From positions 19,367,510 through 19,431,509 of the forward strand of contig CM068315.1 in the NCBI GenBank assembly GCA_034766995.1: a stretch of 64,000 nucleotides of DNA, written 5' to 3'. Origin of the DNA: Acanthacorydalis orientalis (taxonomy: Eukaryota; Arthropoda; Insecta; Megaloptera; Corydalidae). The translations under genes were made by a program, and so were the position numbers. The notes below the pieces were generated by a model. It had not been told where the DNA came from and ran no database searches. It saw only the letters and a program-made list of their open reading frames with translations. Positions 35,036-47,131 of this stretch are shown here, piece by piece; the stretch's first letter is position 1; each line of letters begins with the position of its first letter.

Positions 35036-35613
35036 TATATAAATTGGTAGGTATTCTACCATTGTCAAGTTAGTTGAAACTCATTACTTAAAAGAAACTG
35101 TAAATAATAAATTCAGTTAACAAGTGACTGTGGAACTAATTATGATTATTATTCGATAATCTAATGTATTTCAATTCTAAACTGAGGACAGAGAAATAAA
35201 AAACAAACTTTTCTTCTTGTGAGAAGTATCGAGTTCCAAGATTATATTAAATGTTTGTGTATAGTACTATTCGTGTTATCTATTTTTAAGAAATGTTTGT
35301 TTGTTGAAAAATAAACTAATTTTATAACAGAAGAATTAGAATTTCACCAAACATTTTACATAAATTTGATACGAATTAAAAAGTATGTGAATACTCTTGT
35401 CTCTCGCTTTATCTTAATTTTTTCAGGACACAAAACATATAAGTAAAATATATTTGTTTACGATTTAAAGTATTAACACACAAACTAGCCTAATAGCACC
35501 GGTATAACATATGTTAAAGAAAAGGTCAAGCCTTAGATTCACTTAAAATATTTTTGCGACTTGGATGACAGCTGAATCGACTTGACTTATAGAATGTACA
35601 TGAATATTGCAAT

Positions 35614-35616
<3 letters not shown>

Positions 35617-35655
<39 letters not shown>
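35617..35655. repeat. (TA)n microsatellite
   Basis: Pure TA tract of about 19 units, in otherwise unannotated AT-rich sequence (35040-36240). Confidence 0.97.
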
Positions 35656-35658
<3 letters not shown>

Positions 35659-36399
35659 CAGTTTAATAAAAATTAATGTTAAAAACTGAAATTTAGGTAG
35701 ACGGAAGTTAACTAGTAATGATTTTATTTATTAACAAATATCAAGTCTAACATCTGTATTTTAATAGTATATTTGTCATATGTTCTTCCATGAAATATTT
35801 TTTTGAAAACATATATTAAAATTCTTAATCTCTTACATCTCAATGATCATATACCACATGGAAAGTATCTTAAAATTAATACCTAAAGAATATATAGGAA
35901 ATATTTAAAGCAAAAGATAACATCAAATTTCAACTTTCAACCCCACAACTTGCAATGATTCCTATTAACGTTTTTAAAATAGGAAAAGTCACTAAAATGG
36001 GTAAATCCATATATTTATTATTACTTTGGCTTATTATTGGCAAAATCCAACTACATTTGGAATCCTTCTCCAAATACCATAGCTAAAAAGGATTTCAAAA
36101 ATTTAAAAAATTACCTGCAGGTACAAGAAATTCAGTTATTTTTTTGTGGGGTGTGGTGTTAAAATTTTTATCTGCAGTGTATGTTAGACTAAAATGGTCT
36201 CTAGTCTTTTTTAATTAAATTCTTAGTTTTCATGTACCCAGTATCACTTGCGTGATTGAGACGAGTATTTTAACACCTCATTTGTCAAAATTTATAGAGT
36301 GATTTTGAACTTACATGGACATTTTTTCGTCACTGGCAAAATGGAATTTTACAGTCGCTATCTTGATTTTTTTAAAAAACTATACACTCATTTTCAATC

Positions 36400-37360
36400 A
36401 AGAGATTAAGACAAATCGTTTCATACCCTGGTTATCAAAATCGGTCTAACCGTTTGGGCTCTAGGTGGGAACAAATGAACATGGTTTCATACATACACAC
36501 ACGCGAAACATGAACATACGTACACGCAAAAAAACATTAAGGGGACCCGGTGGTCTAGAATTTTCGAAAAATCGATTTTTTTTTTCGAAAGTATAGTATC
36601 TTAAAAATATACTGTTAAAATTTGATGACGAAATTCAGAGTATTTCAGGATCTACAGCCCATTAGAAGGTCAGGTAGGTAGAAGAATAAGTGGTAAGCTT
36701 GAAACTTTAAACGCGTTTATCTCGAATCACTTTTTTTCCTCTTGCGGGGGCCAGAAAAAAAAACTACTTGACCGATTTGTCTGAAATTTTAATATGTTAT
36801 TTTAAATAGTTCTAGCTCTCGCTGGAAGTAAAACTAATAGTTTCCGTAAAATATTTATATTTTTTTTATTAACAAAACATTCAAAAATACTGGTCGTTTT
36901 CAAACTTGTACTTTTGACTACGCGCCATTTTGTCAAATTTTTTTTTTTATTCTACTTCCTGCGATAGCTATACTTATACTAATTAAAAATTCGTCAATTG
37001 TTTTATTTCAGATCAGAGGGAGAGATAAATCATCATTCACCACGCAATTCAATTTTTTTAGAGAGGGAGACTTCAGCATCATTTTTCTAACTTAAAAAAA
37101 ATTTTTTTTTTGTCTTTATTTTCATTTTTGTGTAGTTTATTAGTAATAAAATAAGTGTAAAAAAATTTGAAAGCATTATTCATTACCCTCATATAGAAAA
37201 AAATTTTTTAAAATAGCTTAAATTTTAGGCCGCTAGACCACCGGGTCCCCTTAACCTTCTCCTTTTGGCTTCGCCGTAGTCAGGTAAAAAGTTTCACTTC
37301 AAATTTTATTAAAATACATTTGATAAGTTATAACCATTTTTGTAAAGCACTTCAACAAAG
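36400..37360. other. older repeat-like sequence hosting the TTAA MITE
   Basis: Flanks of the MITE (AAATCGGTCTAACCGTTTGG with ACATACACACACG before; CTTCTCCTTTTGGCTTCGCC after) look like the 3' tail of a dispersed insect repeat. The family is not identified. Confidence 0.35.
36541..37250. mobile_element. TTAA-flanked MITE, copy 2
   Basis: 710 bp with the same perfect 18-bp ends GGGGACCCGGTGGTCTAG as copy 1 at 6492. It is flanked by TTAA at 36537-36540 and 37251-37254. The two copies are near-identical except for two short patches (about 6620-6650 and 6748-6790 in copy 1), where sequence differs completely. Confidence 0.92.
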
Positions 37361-37427
37361 ACAAAACTCTTAAAATATGCCGGCAACACGCATCTGTTTT
37401 CGCGCAATCAGCACGGACCGTATAGTG

Positions 37428-37935
37428 TTAAATGTAAAAAAATATTATGTGCTTTTAAATTGATTCAATCATAACTCTATTTTAAATTAAAATATTTTCT
37501 CATTGTTTTAAGATTATGAAATTTCAACCTTAACATTTAAACACACTATATTTTGGCCAAACAGTTGCTATAACCTCACAAAGAAATAGTGAACACGATG
37601 GCGTACGAAAAGTAATATATTACGTATTGTATATTTTTCGCATTCCAGCTGAAAAAAATGCTTCCCAAGTCGCAGAAATAATTTGTTCGGCTTTGGGGGA
37701 AGGTGTTGTGATACATAAAACATATAAAAAAATGCGAAAACAGTGGAAAAATGCATTATTTCTTCATCGACTCAACGCTGCCATCTTTCTTTCGACAAGG
37801 GATTCATCAGTTATCCGACAGATGGAGCAAAGTTATACAAAATAATATGGAATATTTTGAAAATTGAAATGTATTCCATTTTTCCGTAATCAATCATTTT
37901 ATTTTGAAAGGCACAGAATTAATTTGTATACCTAA
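37428..37935 (+). mobile_element. mariner-derived MITE (GTGTAC family), copy 2
   Basis: From TTAAATGTAAAAAAATATTA to GTATACCTAA, 508 bp. The coding start is recognisable (I-F-R-I-P-A-E-K-N-A-S-Q-V-A-E-I-I-C-S-A-L-G-E-G-V-V). It joins directly to the C-terminal S-F-x-R-Q-G-I-H-Q-L-S-D-R-W-S-K region at GCGAAAACAGTGG (about 37735), the family's common deletion point. Confidence 0.88.
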
Positions 37936-37939
37936 TATA

Positions 37940-38344
37940 ATTTATAAGATTTATTGAAAATTCGGAAAATTTATATTTTTATACAAAATAAAATAAATTT
38001 ATTTAACTTTTTTATATTTTTGTTGAAACACACAATTTACTATTTAACAATATTATCCATTAAAACTTTCAATTAACATCTAACTAGATTAAACACGCTA
38101 GATTGCAAAAATTGTTCCAATACTCTCATTTTATGTATCCAAAAATCATGAAATGGTATATTAAATGACAGGAGATTTCAATGAGTGAATAATACTTTTG
38201 TGTGACATCCAAAGTTGATTACTTGCAAAAAATATTCCGCTTTATAATTAATAGTGTTACAATAGATTACATAATTACATACACACGCATACACACACAT
38301 ACACACACACACATATGCACACTCACATACGCACACAATTACAT

Positions 38345-38392
<48 letters not shown>

Positions 38393-39370
38393 CAGTCACA
38401 AAAATCACAGATTTGTTTAAATATTCATTCGTTTATAACTACCATGAGAAATACTAATATATTTTTGTAAATATGACCGAGTAATAATTCTTTTGTACAC
38501 TCCTACTTCCGTATACGAATGTACTTGTTTCTCATAATTATTATATCGTAGAATTTTTCTAGTCAAAAGAAACTCGAAACAATTTGTTGAACGGTGCTGC
38601 ATACAACGAACGCATATCATTCGTTCAATAGTGGGAATAAAGAAATATACAAATTCTTAATAACCGAAAAGTAATTAGTTTCATTGTATCTTTAAATAAA
38701 TGCTTTGTATTTTGTATATCTTGAAATGACTCGACTATAATATCAAATAACAGGATAATCTACCATTTATCTGAAATTACTGTAATTGAATGAACCGTAA
38801 AAGAGATTATTGTACAGTAACTTTAATTTTAAGGATAATAAACAAAATATGTAATTTATGTAGATTTTTGTAGACAATTATTCCAAGCATATTTTCATTA
38901 ATTGTCTACCGCTTGATATCAAAAACTTTTTTAATTGTTCAATAAAAAACCCTTAGTAGTTATAAATGCATTTTTCGCTCGTTCCATAAACTACACAAAA
39001 TTTTCAGAACAAAAAAGTTTAATAATTTATTATTGATCTTTATTTTATTACTGCTTATATGGGTTATAATGACGATACCATCATCAGTAGAGCACGAAAG
39101 TACTGTATATTCTAGATGAAGACTCTTCTGAACATTTAGTACAATTAAAAATTGCCATCATGGCCCATAGAGATTTGCATAAATATCAATTCAAAAATGA
39201 TTAAAAATCAATAACCAATAATCAATTATTGACCATTTTGTGATCAAAAATATTTTTTTGTAATTTATGAGTTAAGTAAAAATAATTTACAAAAGAGACA
39301 CAACTTCAACTTCTCATTCTCTTCAAGCTATACTTGAATGTTTTTCCTATTATAATACAGAATATAAAAT
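37940..39370. other. no gene recognised
   Basis: AT-rich sequence apart from the (CA)n/(TA)n tract at 38280-38388. No conserved ORF or terminal repeats were seen. Confidence 0.5.
38280..38388. repeat. (CA)n/(TA)n microsatellite
   Basis: CA-rich units (ACACACAT, ACGCAC) followed by about 17 TA units. Confidence 0.95.
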
Positions 39371-39492
39371 AAAATAATACAGGTGTCTCAGATTAAAATG
39401 CACTTTTCTTTAACTTGCAACTCGAGAACACATGAAGGAGGAAGAGCGCGGCTGGTGTCGTTTGATAGCCTGGCTCTGAGGCTTCAGTCATT

Positions 39493-39873
39493 ATGAGTCA
39501 CTTCAAGGGGGAACGCGCCTTCTGCGTACACACTTTTAACGAAAACGAGCGTTCGTACGTTACTGTTCGGCGATCATTTCATGCTGACCACTATTCGCAC
39601 AGTATTGAACAGTGTCCGGGTGTTAATTTGATAAAACAGTGGAGTAAAAGATTCAAAAAGATCGATTCGATATTAAAATCTCAACCTCAAGGTCTCCTAC
39701 GGACTCTATCCAAACAAAGTATCGCTCAAGTGAATGAGTCCGTACTCGCTAATCCGAGAATGCCAACTCGAAAGAGTTCATCTGCATTAGAAATGTCCCG
39801 TTCAACTGTGCACCGAATTTTATCACAGGATTTGAAGCTCCACTCTTATAAAATTAAACTTGTTGAAGATTGA
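39493..39873 (+). pseudogene. N-terminal DNA-binding part of a DUF4817-type transposase
   Basis: A 126-residue open frame from ATG 39493: two helix-turn-helix regions (Y-V-T-V-R-R-S-F-H-A .. L-I-K-Q-W-S-K-R-F, then A-L-E-M-S-R-S-T-V-H-R-I-L) joined by a basic segment, ending in L-K-L-H-S-Y-K-I-K-L-V-E-D and a TGA. This layout is that of transposases with an N-terminal DUF4817/HTH29 region whose full length is over 300 residues. It could be mistaken for a host gene, but the terminal repeats and truncated catalytic block argue otherwise. Confidence 0.78.
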
Positions 39874-40089
39874 AACAAGACAGACTTTGTGACAAGGTTG
39901 AACTTCTCCGAAAAGTGATTTCTCGTAGGGGTGATATTGTGTGGCCGCCACAAAGTCCCGATTTGTCTCCTCTAGATTTTTTTTCGTAGGAATTCCTTAA
40001 GAGCAGAACGTACTGAAATAATCCTGTGACACGTGTGAAATATGTAGATTTTTTTAAATGTTAAGATTGTCAGTTGAAAATGCTAAAGC

Positions 40090-40180
40090 TACAAGAAAAT
40101 ATTTTAATTTAAAACAGAGTTATGATTCATTGATTAATTCAATTTAAAAGCACAGAATTAATTTTTACACCTAATAATAT
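40090..40180 (-). mobile_element. nested solo end of the GTGTAC mariner family
   Basis: The reverse complement of the family's 5' end (TTAGGTGTAAAAATTAATTC) lies inside the DUF4817-type element. A second partial repeat of its last ~30 bp (ATTCAATTAAAAAGCACAG) follows at about 40198-40225. Confidence 0.75.
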
Positions 40181-41129
40181 TTTCAGATTTATGAATGATT
40201 CAATTAAAAAGCACAGATTTTTTTACATCAATCTTAAGTATATAAATCTACATACGGAGCAATTGAAGAATAATATTCAACGTGAGATGGATGCGAGATC
40301 CCACGAGAAACATGCAAGTGCATCTTGCGAAATTTAAGAACGAGATTAGAAGAATGCTGTCGTCGCAATAGTCGTCATCTGGACGGTTTAACTTTTAAAA
40401 CAAATTCCCATTAATACTCTTTATGTTTTTGGTAATAAAAGTTACTTACGGCAAATTAATGTTTTAGTAGGAGTTTTTCAAAAGTGCATTTTATTCTGGG
40501 ACATTCTGTAGTAGTGGAAATGATTACCAACCGATGTACACAAGCAAAATTAAATATGGTCAGTAATAAATTATAAAACATTGTTGATTAGAAAATTTTA
40601 GATAATTTTTTACAATATAATTCAATCACTAGAACTAAATTTACTTTCACAAACGAATCTATCACTCATCCCACAAACTACAAAAAACATCAGGCGGACA
40701 GAGTGAGCTGTTAGAGATACGGGAAAGAATAATACTTAGATATACGAATTGGAGATTAAATTTAAGAGAAAAATCTGTAGCACTGCGAGGATGATTACAT
40801 CACCATCGAAATAACAGCAATCAAAAATGATTAAAATTCAATTATTAAAGGTTTGAATCGAATCTTTTTATGGATTCTGCCATAAATAATTTCGTTATAA
40901 AAGGATTGATATTATATTAAAAAACTATAATATTTGAGCCTTTTCCTCCATAATTTCACTTTCGGCACGATCTTCCGTTAAATGTCTGGTTATTTTATCA
41001 ACAAAAATAAAAAAAAAATAGTATATTTTCAAAAGTTTTTAAGTTGATGACCTACCATGTGTGATTAATACTTTTTCTTTTTATTGCTACTTCTTTCATT
41101 GTCTGTCTATATATTTGAATATGTATATA

Positions 41130-41138
41130 TATACATAC

Positions 41139-41186
<48 letters not shown>

Positions 41187-41190
41187 GTAT
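41130..41190. repeat. (TACA)n/(TA)n microsatellite
   Basis: ACAT units followed by a TA tract. A further (CA)n tract lies at 41327-41345. Confidence 0.93.
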
Positions 41191-41447
41191 ATATATAAAA
41201 TACATATAAAACTTTTCAAGTTTTAATTTTGTTGTAAATAACTCGCAGCATATATAAACTTTCTCCGCTAATTTGGTGAAACAAATATCGTTTACATTCT
41301 AAATTGATTACATTCATACACTCATTCACACACACACACACACATATATACATATTTGTGTGTGTATGTGTACGTGTGAGCGCGTTCATTTACATCATAT
41401 AAAGAATGACAAGAATTCAAGCGTTCTTGTGACATTTTTTATAGAAA

Positions 41448-41448
<1 letters not shown>

Positions 41449-41512
<64 letters not shown>
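41449..41512. repeat. (TA)n microsatellite
   Basis: Pure TA tract of about 32 units. Confidence 0.97.
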
Positions 41513-41514
<2 letters not shown>

Positions 41515-41729
41515 CAGATGAATTCTGTTAGATCAGTGTTAGAATATAATAAGGTTATGTAATTTAAAGACTCTATGGAGCGTAGCGAAACCTCAAATCT
41601 ATTTAAATTGATGCGGTTGTGTTTTCCCATGCATTAGTTATATTACTAGATTGTTATTTTTTTTAATAAAAAATCGTTGCTTAAAATATGCCCGGTAAAG
41701 TGTACATTTAGTTCATATTATTTAATATA

Positions 41730-42293
41730 TTGGGTTGATGGAAAAGTAACTGGGGTTTTTGTTTTCTGAATTCTAACTTTATTTTTTTTCAATGAAAGTG
41801 TCATTTCATCGTGTGATTTTAATATCATTTTAAAATGCATTTTTCGGTCTGTATTTTGGTAACATCGATTTTGGTTTTATTATTAATTTTGCTTCAAAGC
41901 AGACTATTGAATTAAATATGGAAAAGAAGTAAATAAGAGCAATTTTTTAGTTGAGTTCAAAACGGGTGGTAAGGCAGCAGAAATTGCTCACAAATTAAAC
42001 GATGCTCTTAATGTGAGTACTATTAAGTAACGTAAGGTACAATGGAGAATCCAAAAATTTTGTGCTGAAGACGAGAGCTTTGAAAATGTAGAAGGTCGTG
42101 AGTGTCCTTCTTCGGTTCATAAAGACCAACCGAAGGTGTTCGTTGAATCAGAATCACGCACGATCATTCGAGAGTTTGTACAAAAGTTAGGCGTTAGTCA
42201 TCCAATAGTTCTGGACCACTTAAAACCACTTAAATTAAAAAACGTTCATGAATTTGGAAATTACAAGCCGCTATTATTTTTCTACCAACCTAA
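41730..42293 (+). mobile_element. deleted cecropia-type mariner, copy 3
   Basis: Ends TTGGGTTGATGGAAAAGTAA and TTAGGTTGGTAGAAAAATAA (inverted) lie inside TA at 41728-41729 and 42294-42295 (564 bp). The coding start matches copy 1 (F-K-T-G-G-K-A-A-E-I-A-H-K-L-N) and runs to H-P-I-V-L-D-H-L-K-P-L. It then joins the 3' UTR (AACGTTCATGAATTTGGAAA). Same deletion as 19009-19580, with both termini intact. Confidence 0.9.
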
Positions 42294-43029
42294 TACATAC
42301 ATATATCTCTACCTTCATTTTATAAACCTATGTATGGAATAATGTTCAATATGACTTTCAGGACATTTTTTTGATTTAAGATGATTAAGTTGTCTTCTTA
42401 AACCTTAATGTATTTTTTATATTTTAGCAAGTGTTTAGGGTGCGATGAATTTCGTCAAATTTATTTGATTATTTATTGAATCATTCTTAACTACTTGTGA
42501 TCCAAATTTATATTCTCAGTATTTTCTTTAGAATCTCTGAAATAGAAAATAATATAGTAAACATAAAAATATAAGTAATAAAAATATTTATAATATACGA
42601 GTAAATTGTCGGTCTTATAATGGAGCCATAAGGACCCTGTGACATTTTTTTTAATTTAAACATACAAAAATTAACCGACATCTTTTCATTTTAAAATGCC
42701 ACTCTTTCGATTCGTTTTTATGGATTTTGTAAAAAATTGACTTAACCTCTTAACTAAGCATGACTTAAAATCCACTCATGTGTGTATTTGAATTTTAATG
42801 GCCATAACGTATACACACGTCATGGAATTTTAATAATTGATATATAATAGATAAAATAAATTTTACCGCTTCATACTTATACATCTAAAATTTACATGTA
42901 TAAGTGTGAAATATAAAAAAAATATTTCAGTTCTTTAGATTTTAAACAATTGAAATGTTTTTCAATGTGTAACGCCAGTAAGTCGGCACCAATACATTTT
43001 ATTGTCTTTTTTATTACATCATTCGTTAG

Positions 43030-43438
43030 TGTATTAACGACTTCATAAACATATGATTGATTTGGTTTGTTTGAATGCATTTGTACTGTGCAAAAGACAT
43101 GGTGGAAAACTGAAGAAACTAGATTTTCTTTTGGAAATTATGTTAAAACATATAGAGATAAGATACAACTTTCATCTTCTAATGCAAGACGGTCACGTTT
43201 GAATCCTATTCCATCCAGGCTAACAGAACATCATTTTAAAGACTATATTTCAAATGATTCTTCAAAAACGTACGTCGCAAGAAGACCTAAATTATATTAT
43301 GCGAATGGTTTAAGGCACGAAACAAGATTTTGGTGTCCGGATTACAAAATTCCACTACACTGTCTAGCAACACTGTGTGCAAAAGTGTTTCAAATAATAT
43401 CACACAAAGGGATGATTAAAGATTATTTCATTGATTAA
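43030..43438 (+). pseudogene. piggyBac-like transposase C-terminus
   Basis: The open frame to a TAA at 43436 reads R-L-N-P-I-P-S-R-L-T-E-H-H-F, then N-G-L-R-H-E-T-R-F-W-C-P-D-Y-K-I-P-L-H-C. This matches the conserved R-L-x-x-x-H-F motif and the cysteine-rich C-terminal finger of piggyBac transposases (C-x-x-C .. R-K-E-T-R-Y-x-C-x-x-C-x-V-x-L-C). Several finger cysteines are Tyr or displaced. Upstream residues fit only after frameshifts (K-R-H-G-G-K-L-K-K-L-D-F-L-L-E-I). Not a host gene. Confidence 0.78.
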
Positions 43439-43834
43439 TAATTTTTTCATTTCTTAAAGATTTTTCATTTGTATCAGCCGCAGATAATAAAAATTATTGT
43501 CTTTTTGCGATTAGGACGTTTTTCCCCTTTCTCTTTTAATTGTTTTCACCATTGTGATTTTTATACTGGTCGTGATGTGGAATTCCGTCAATGCATGAAA
43601 GAAAATATCCACCAGAAAAGAGATATTCGTAAACTACTCACTGGTTAATTCCTCAACTAAGTGGTTAAAACAATTAAATTGCCAAAATTCAATTCTAAAA
43701 TTTTCACTTGTATTCTTCCCCTTGACCTTCAATCGTACGATAAACCTCGCTAACACAACGCGAAAGAGAGTAGAATGTTAACGAAATAACGTTATCGTGA
43801 GTTCTACTCGTTCGCAGTCGATAAAGTATACATA

Positions 43835-44757
43835 TCAGGTCAGACAATTAAGTAATGCGACAAAATTCAAAAATCGAGTATATTTAAAAATTAAGGTACA
43901 TCGCTGCGATCCCCTTCAAAGTAGTCCCCTCCCGCATCTATACACTTATTCCAGCGAGTTTTCCAGTTTTCGTAACAATTCTGGAATACTTCTTGTGGGA
44001 CCTCTCCGAGTACCCTCCTCACAGATTCTTGGATATCTTCAACGGAGTCAAAATGTCGACCTTTGACGAATTTTTTCATATGGGGGAATAGGAAAAAGTC
44101 GCAGGGTGACATGTCCGGTGAATAGGGCGGTTGTGGTAACGTTGCGATGCCTTTGGACGCCAAAAACTGAGAGACACTGAACGCACTGTGACAGGGAGCA
44201 TTGTCGTGATGCAGAACCCAAGTCTTCGCGACCTCTGGACGCACTCTGAGCACCCTTTTTCGTAATTTTTCGAGCACATTGCGGTAGAATACTTGATTTA
44301 CGATTTGTCCAGGTGGTACGAACTCTTTGTGAACCACCCCTTTGCTGTCGAAGAAGCAAATCAACATGGTTTTCACTTTGGACTTGCTCATTCTCGCCTT
44401 CTTTGGCCTTGGTGCTCCAGGAGACAGCCACTGTTGGCTTTGTCGCTTAGTTTCGGGGTCATATTGAAAGAACCAACTTTCATCACCAGTAATAACTCGA
44501 TCGAGAAGAGTAGGATCACTTTCAACCTGCTCGAGACAATCTTGAGCGATATTCATTCGGTGGGCTTTCGTGACATGCACTACTCGCGCGTTGTTACAAA
44601 ACACTAAACAGCTGACGAAGAAGTAATCGTACGAGGGTGGTCAAGGTCTCAATCGAGAGAGTAGGGATCTGTTATTACGGTAGCGAAGTTACAGGTTCGC
44701 AGTGTTACCACAAGCCGAGAAAAAAAATCGGTCGCATTACTTAATTGTCTCACCTCG
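43835..44757 (-). mobile_element. mariner with intact catalytic domain, N-terminus deleted
   Basis: Terminal repeats share GAGACAATTAAGTAATGCGA-type sequence (CAGACAATTAAGTAATGCGA at the left) inside TA at 43833-43834 and 44758-44759 (923 bp). Codon usage and GC content are well above the surroundings, and only a few bases separate the two ends, so this looks like the youngest mariner copy here. The deletion removes the DNA-binding part of the transposase. Confidence 0.92.
43891..44604 (-). CDS. mariner transposase catalytic domain, 237 residues, uninterrupted
   Basis: An open reading frame with the complete D,D34D triad: V-I-T-G-D41-E-S-W-F-F, W-V-L-H-H-D134-N-A-P-C-H, and Y-S-P-D-M-S-P-C-D169-F-F-L-F (34 residues between D134 and D169). 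The linker and C-terminus (W-K-T-R-W-N-K-C-I-D-A-G-G-D-Y-F-E-G-D) are also complete. The first ~11 residues are out-of-context leader; family members have about 110 more N-terminal residues with two HTH motifs, which are missing here. It could catalyse chemistry only if it could bind ends, so activity is unlikely, but the frame has not decayed. The mobile-element context (terminal repeats, TA) argues against host domestication. Confidence 0.88.
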   Translation of the reverse strand: MFCNNARVVHVTKAHRMNIAQDCLEQVESDPTLLDRVITGDESWFFQYDPETKRQSQQWLSPGAPRPKKARMSKSKVKTMLICFFDSKGVVHKEFVPPGQIVNQVFYRNVLEKLRKRVLRVRPEVAKTWVLHHDNAPCHSAFSVSQFLASKGIATLPQPPYSPDMSPCDFFLFPHMKKFVKGRHFDSVEDIQESVRRVLGEVPQEVFQNCYENWKTRWNKCIDAGGDYFEGDRSDVP

Positions 44758-44759
44758 TA

Positions 44760-45640
44760 CATATTTAATATTACTGTATTTTCTGAAACGCAGTAAAAAT
44801 TCTATTACTACAGCAGAATTGACAACCGCAACTTGTATGTCCGTGACGTACTTTAATAAAATGAAGACAGTTGCGCTGAATGTTTAAGTAACTGACTAAT
44901 CATTAAAGACGGTGATGTAGTTTTGGCTTTATATTGTATTCAACTTATAGTATTATATTTCAGAAAATGTTAACATGTCTTTCTCAATAAACCAAAAAAG
45001 TATTAATTTAAATTTCATCGCTCATTTGTCTTTGTAGATTTAAGAAACTTAACTTCGCGTTTAAATTTTAATTTTGTACGTATTATATTATGCGCGACAC
45101 ACTTCATATAGGATGCGGACACACATAAAGGATTAAAAATGAATGAAGACCAAATTAATAATAATTTATCAAAAAATCATTATTCAACATTTGTGTGCTT
45201 GAGGTATTTTTAAGTTTTGAGAACTATATTAGAATAATTATTATTTAAAATGTTAAAAATATTAATACTATGTTCATATATGTGTATCAAAATTGTGAGT
45301 ACTCTAGTTTTTCTTATAAGGGCAATATTCACTAACTTATGACGTTTTAAAAAAATACTTATATTACTAAGAGATATAAGTTGATAATTTGTATAATTTA
45401 ATATGAAAAATTACTATCATATTTTAAATCCTTATGAACACTATAAACATTAATCCTGAAAATTGTACACTAAAAGTATACTTGCAGGGGTGATTTAACT
45501 TTAATACTGGCTCAAAACACCTCTTCGTATGTTTGTAAACCGTATAAAAATTGTTTTAAAGCAGTATCAATACTGTTTATATACTTATCGCATACAATGT
45601 CGAGGAATAATATTAATAATCTCAACTAGACTTTCTACTT
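44760..45640. other. no gene recognised
   Basis: AT-rich stretch; nothing supported on either strand. Confidence 0.5.
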
Positions 45641-45644
45641 CTAT

Positions 45645-46672
45645 ACGAGGGTCGTTCGTAAGTTTGGTAAATTTCTATGAGATGGCGCTACCATTCATTT
45701 GGTAATGTAACGGGTATCAAGTTTCACTTCTCAAACTAGCATAGGTAAAATTTCATCCAGAAGCGACGCGTTGTTCACGTTCTACAGATGTTTGAAGCGA
45801 GCATTGTAGCAGTTGCCGCAAAAATGGGAAAAAAACGAGTTCCATGCAATAATGAAACATTTTTATTTGCAAAAATGGACGGTCGCACAGATCAAACCGG
45901 AGATGGGTGAAGTTCATGAGGACTCTGCACCAGCGTTCAAGACTATTTATTTCTGGATAAATGAATTTAAACATGACCAAAAATGCACTGAAGATGAAAC
46001 ACACTCTGGACGCTTAGATAAGTTCACCATGACGGATATCGTTGAAAAAATCCAACCGGTATCGTTATGGAAGTCTGCCGAGAGAAAATGAGCGAGATTA
46101 GCGAGACTGCAGGCATTTCAACTGAACGACTGCACAATAATCCTGTTCAAAAAATTGCACATGAAACAGTTGTGTACACGATGGGTGTCACGATTGCTGA
46201 TTGTAGACCAAAACGCACGCGAAAGGGCACTTCAACCAAGTGTTTGATGAAGTTTAATCGCAATTTGTAGGTCTTTTTTCTGTCGAATCGTCACCGTAGA
46301 TGAAACATGGATTCACTACTATATACCTGAGTCGAAACAGTAATCAAAGCAGTGGACAACGACTAGTGAAAGAGCGCCGAAGAAGGCGAAGATCGATTTG
46401 TCGGCTGGAAAAGTGATAGCCACTGTTTTTTGGAAATCCTCAAGGAATCATTCTGATTGACTACTTAACGAATGGAAGAACGATAAGAGGAGCCTATTAT
46501 ACAACATTATTGGACCGTTTGAAGGAAGAGCTGAAACAGAAACGATCAAGGTTGGCGGACAAAAAAGTGCTCTTTCATCAGAACATGGCGCCGTCCCACA
46601 AATCACAATGGTAAAATTGCACGAATTAGACTTCGAATTGATTCCTTATCCACATTATTCTCCAGACTTCCC

Positions 46673-46674
<2 letters not shown>
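45645..46674 (+). mobile_element. mariner (irritans-like), 5' and central part
   Basis: The terminus CGAGGGTCGTTCGTAAGTTT follows TA at 45643-45644. In shifted frames: H-F-Y-L-Q-K-W-T-V-A-Q-I-K, I-Y-F-W-I-N-E-F-K-H, I-S-E-T-A-G-I-S-T-E-R, the first catalytic block V-T-V-D-E-T-W-I-H (Asp kept), F-H-Q-N-M-A-P-S-H (second Asp replaced by Asn) and Y-P-H-Y-S-P-D-F-P. It stops at 46674 in a TA tract. The rest of the element resumes at 47415. Confidence 0.86.
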
Positions 46675-46703
<29 letters not shown>

Positions 46704-46804
46704 CCACCACCCATTTATTTGGGACGAGGTTTCTATGATACCCAAATATATTTATTGTTTCATTCGGTTACATGTACATGCTTATAATTGTCAAATGAGT
46801 GATC

Positions 46805-46862
46805 TCAGCAAGCCTGGGGGTTTAGAGAGCGCAACAAGTAGGGAGCGAAGAAGCCTCCTGTA
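46805..46862 (+). repeat. GC-rich module, copy C
   Basis: GCCTGGGGGTTTAGAGAGCG, then AAGTAGGGAGCGAAGAAGCC and TCCTG. It shares the GAGCG and AGGG..CCT order with copies A and B, though the hairpin is weaker. Confidence 0.35.
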
Positions 46863-47065
46863 TATATATATATATAAATATTTGTACACATGCCTATATA
46901 GATATAGTTTCGCAAAGATGAGTAATGTATAAACTGTTTGTGATGTAGTAGTATAAAATGCAAAACAACATTAAAAATGCGTATACTATAATCCATTACG
47001 TAAAAAATATGTTTTCTTTTTTAATAGTTTTATATGTTCATAATGAAAAACATTTTTATTTTCAG

Positions 47066-47131
47066 GATTAATAAAGAAGTTGCATAAAGATAATAAAAGC
47101 GGTGCATTGACATCGAACGTGGGTACAAAAT
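47066..47131 (+). other. exon-like cassette C
   Basis: A candidate 66-bp exon with a strong acceptor (TTTTTATTTTCAG) and strong donor (GTAAGTATA). With two leading bases it is open for 21 codons (L-I-K-K-L-H-K-D-N-K-S-G-A-L-T-S-N-V-G-T-K) and leaves one base, the same phases as cassettes A and B. Its product is not recognised. Confidence 0.35.

Larger units (their letters stand above)
39380..40508 (+). mobile_element. Tc1/mariner-superfamily element with DUF4817-type transposase, deleted
   Basis: Inverted ends sharing TAAAATGCACTTTT lie inside TA at 39378-39379 and 40509-40510. The N-terminal DNA-binding region (39493-39873) is open; the catalytic core is mostly deleted. Near 39950 the frame resumes at I-V-W-P-P-Q-S-P-D-L-S-P-L-D-F-F (third catalytic block). 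The C-terminal part follows after an inserted fragment (40090-40180): E-Q-L-K-N-N-I-Q-R-E near 40260 and H-L-D-G near 40380. A 129-bp scrap of the GTGTAC mariner family lies inside, so the element is older than that insertion. Confidence 0.8.

Noticed and set aside
39493..39873. Host HTH transcription factor
   Set aside because: Lies between inverted terminal repeats with TA sites and continues into a broken transposase catalytic block.
43067..43438. Small host gene of 123 residues
   Set aside because: Contains the piggyBac R-L-x-x-H-F and cysteine-finger pattern and fits upstream only through frameshifts.
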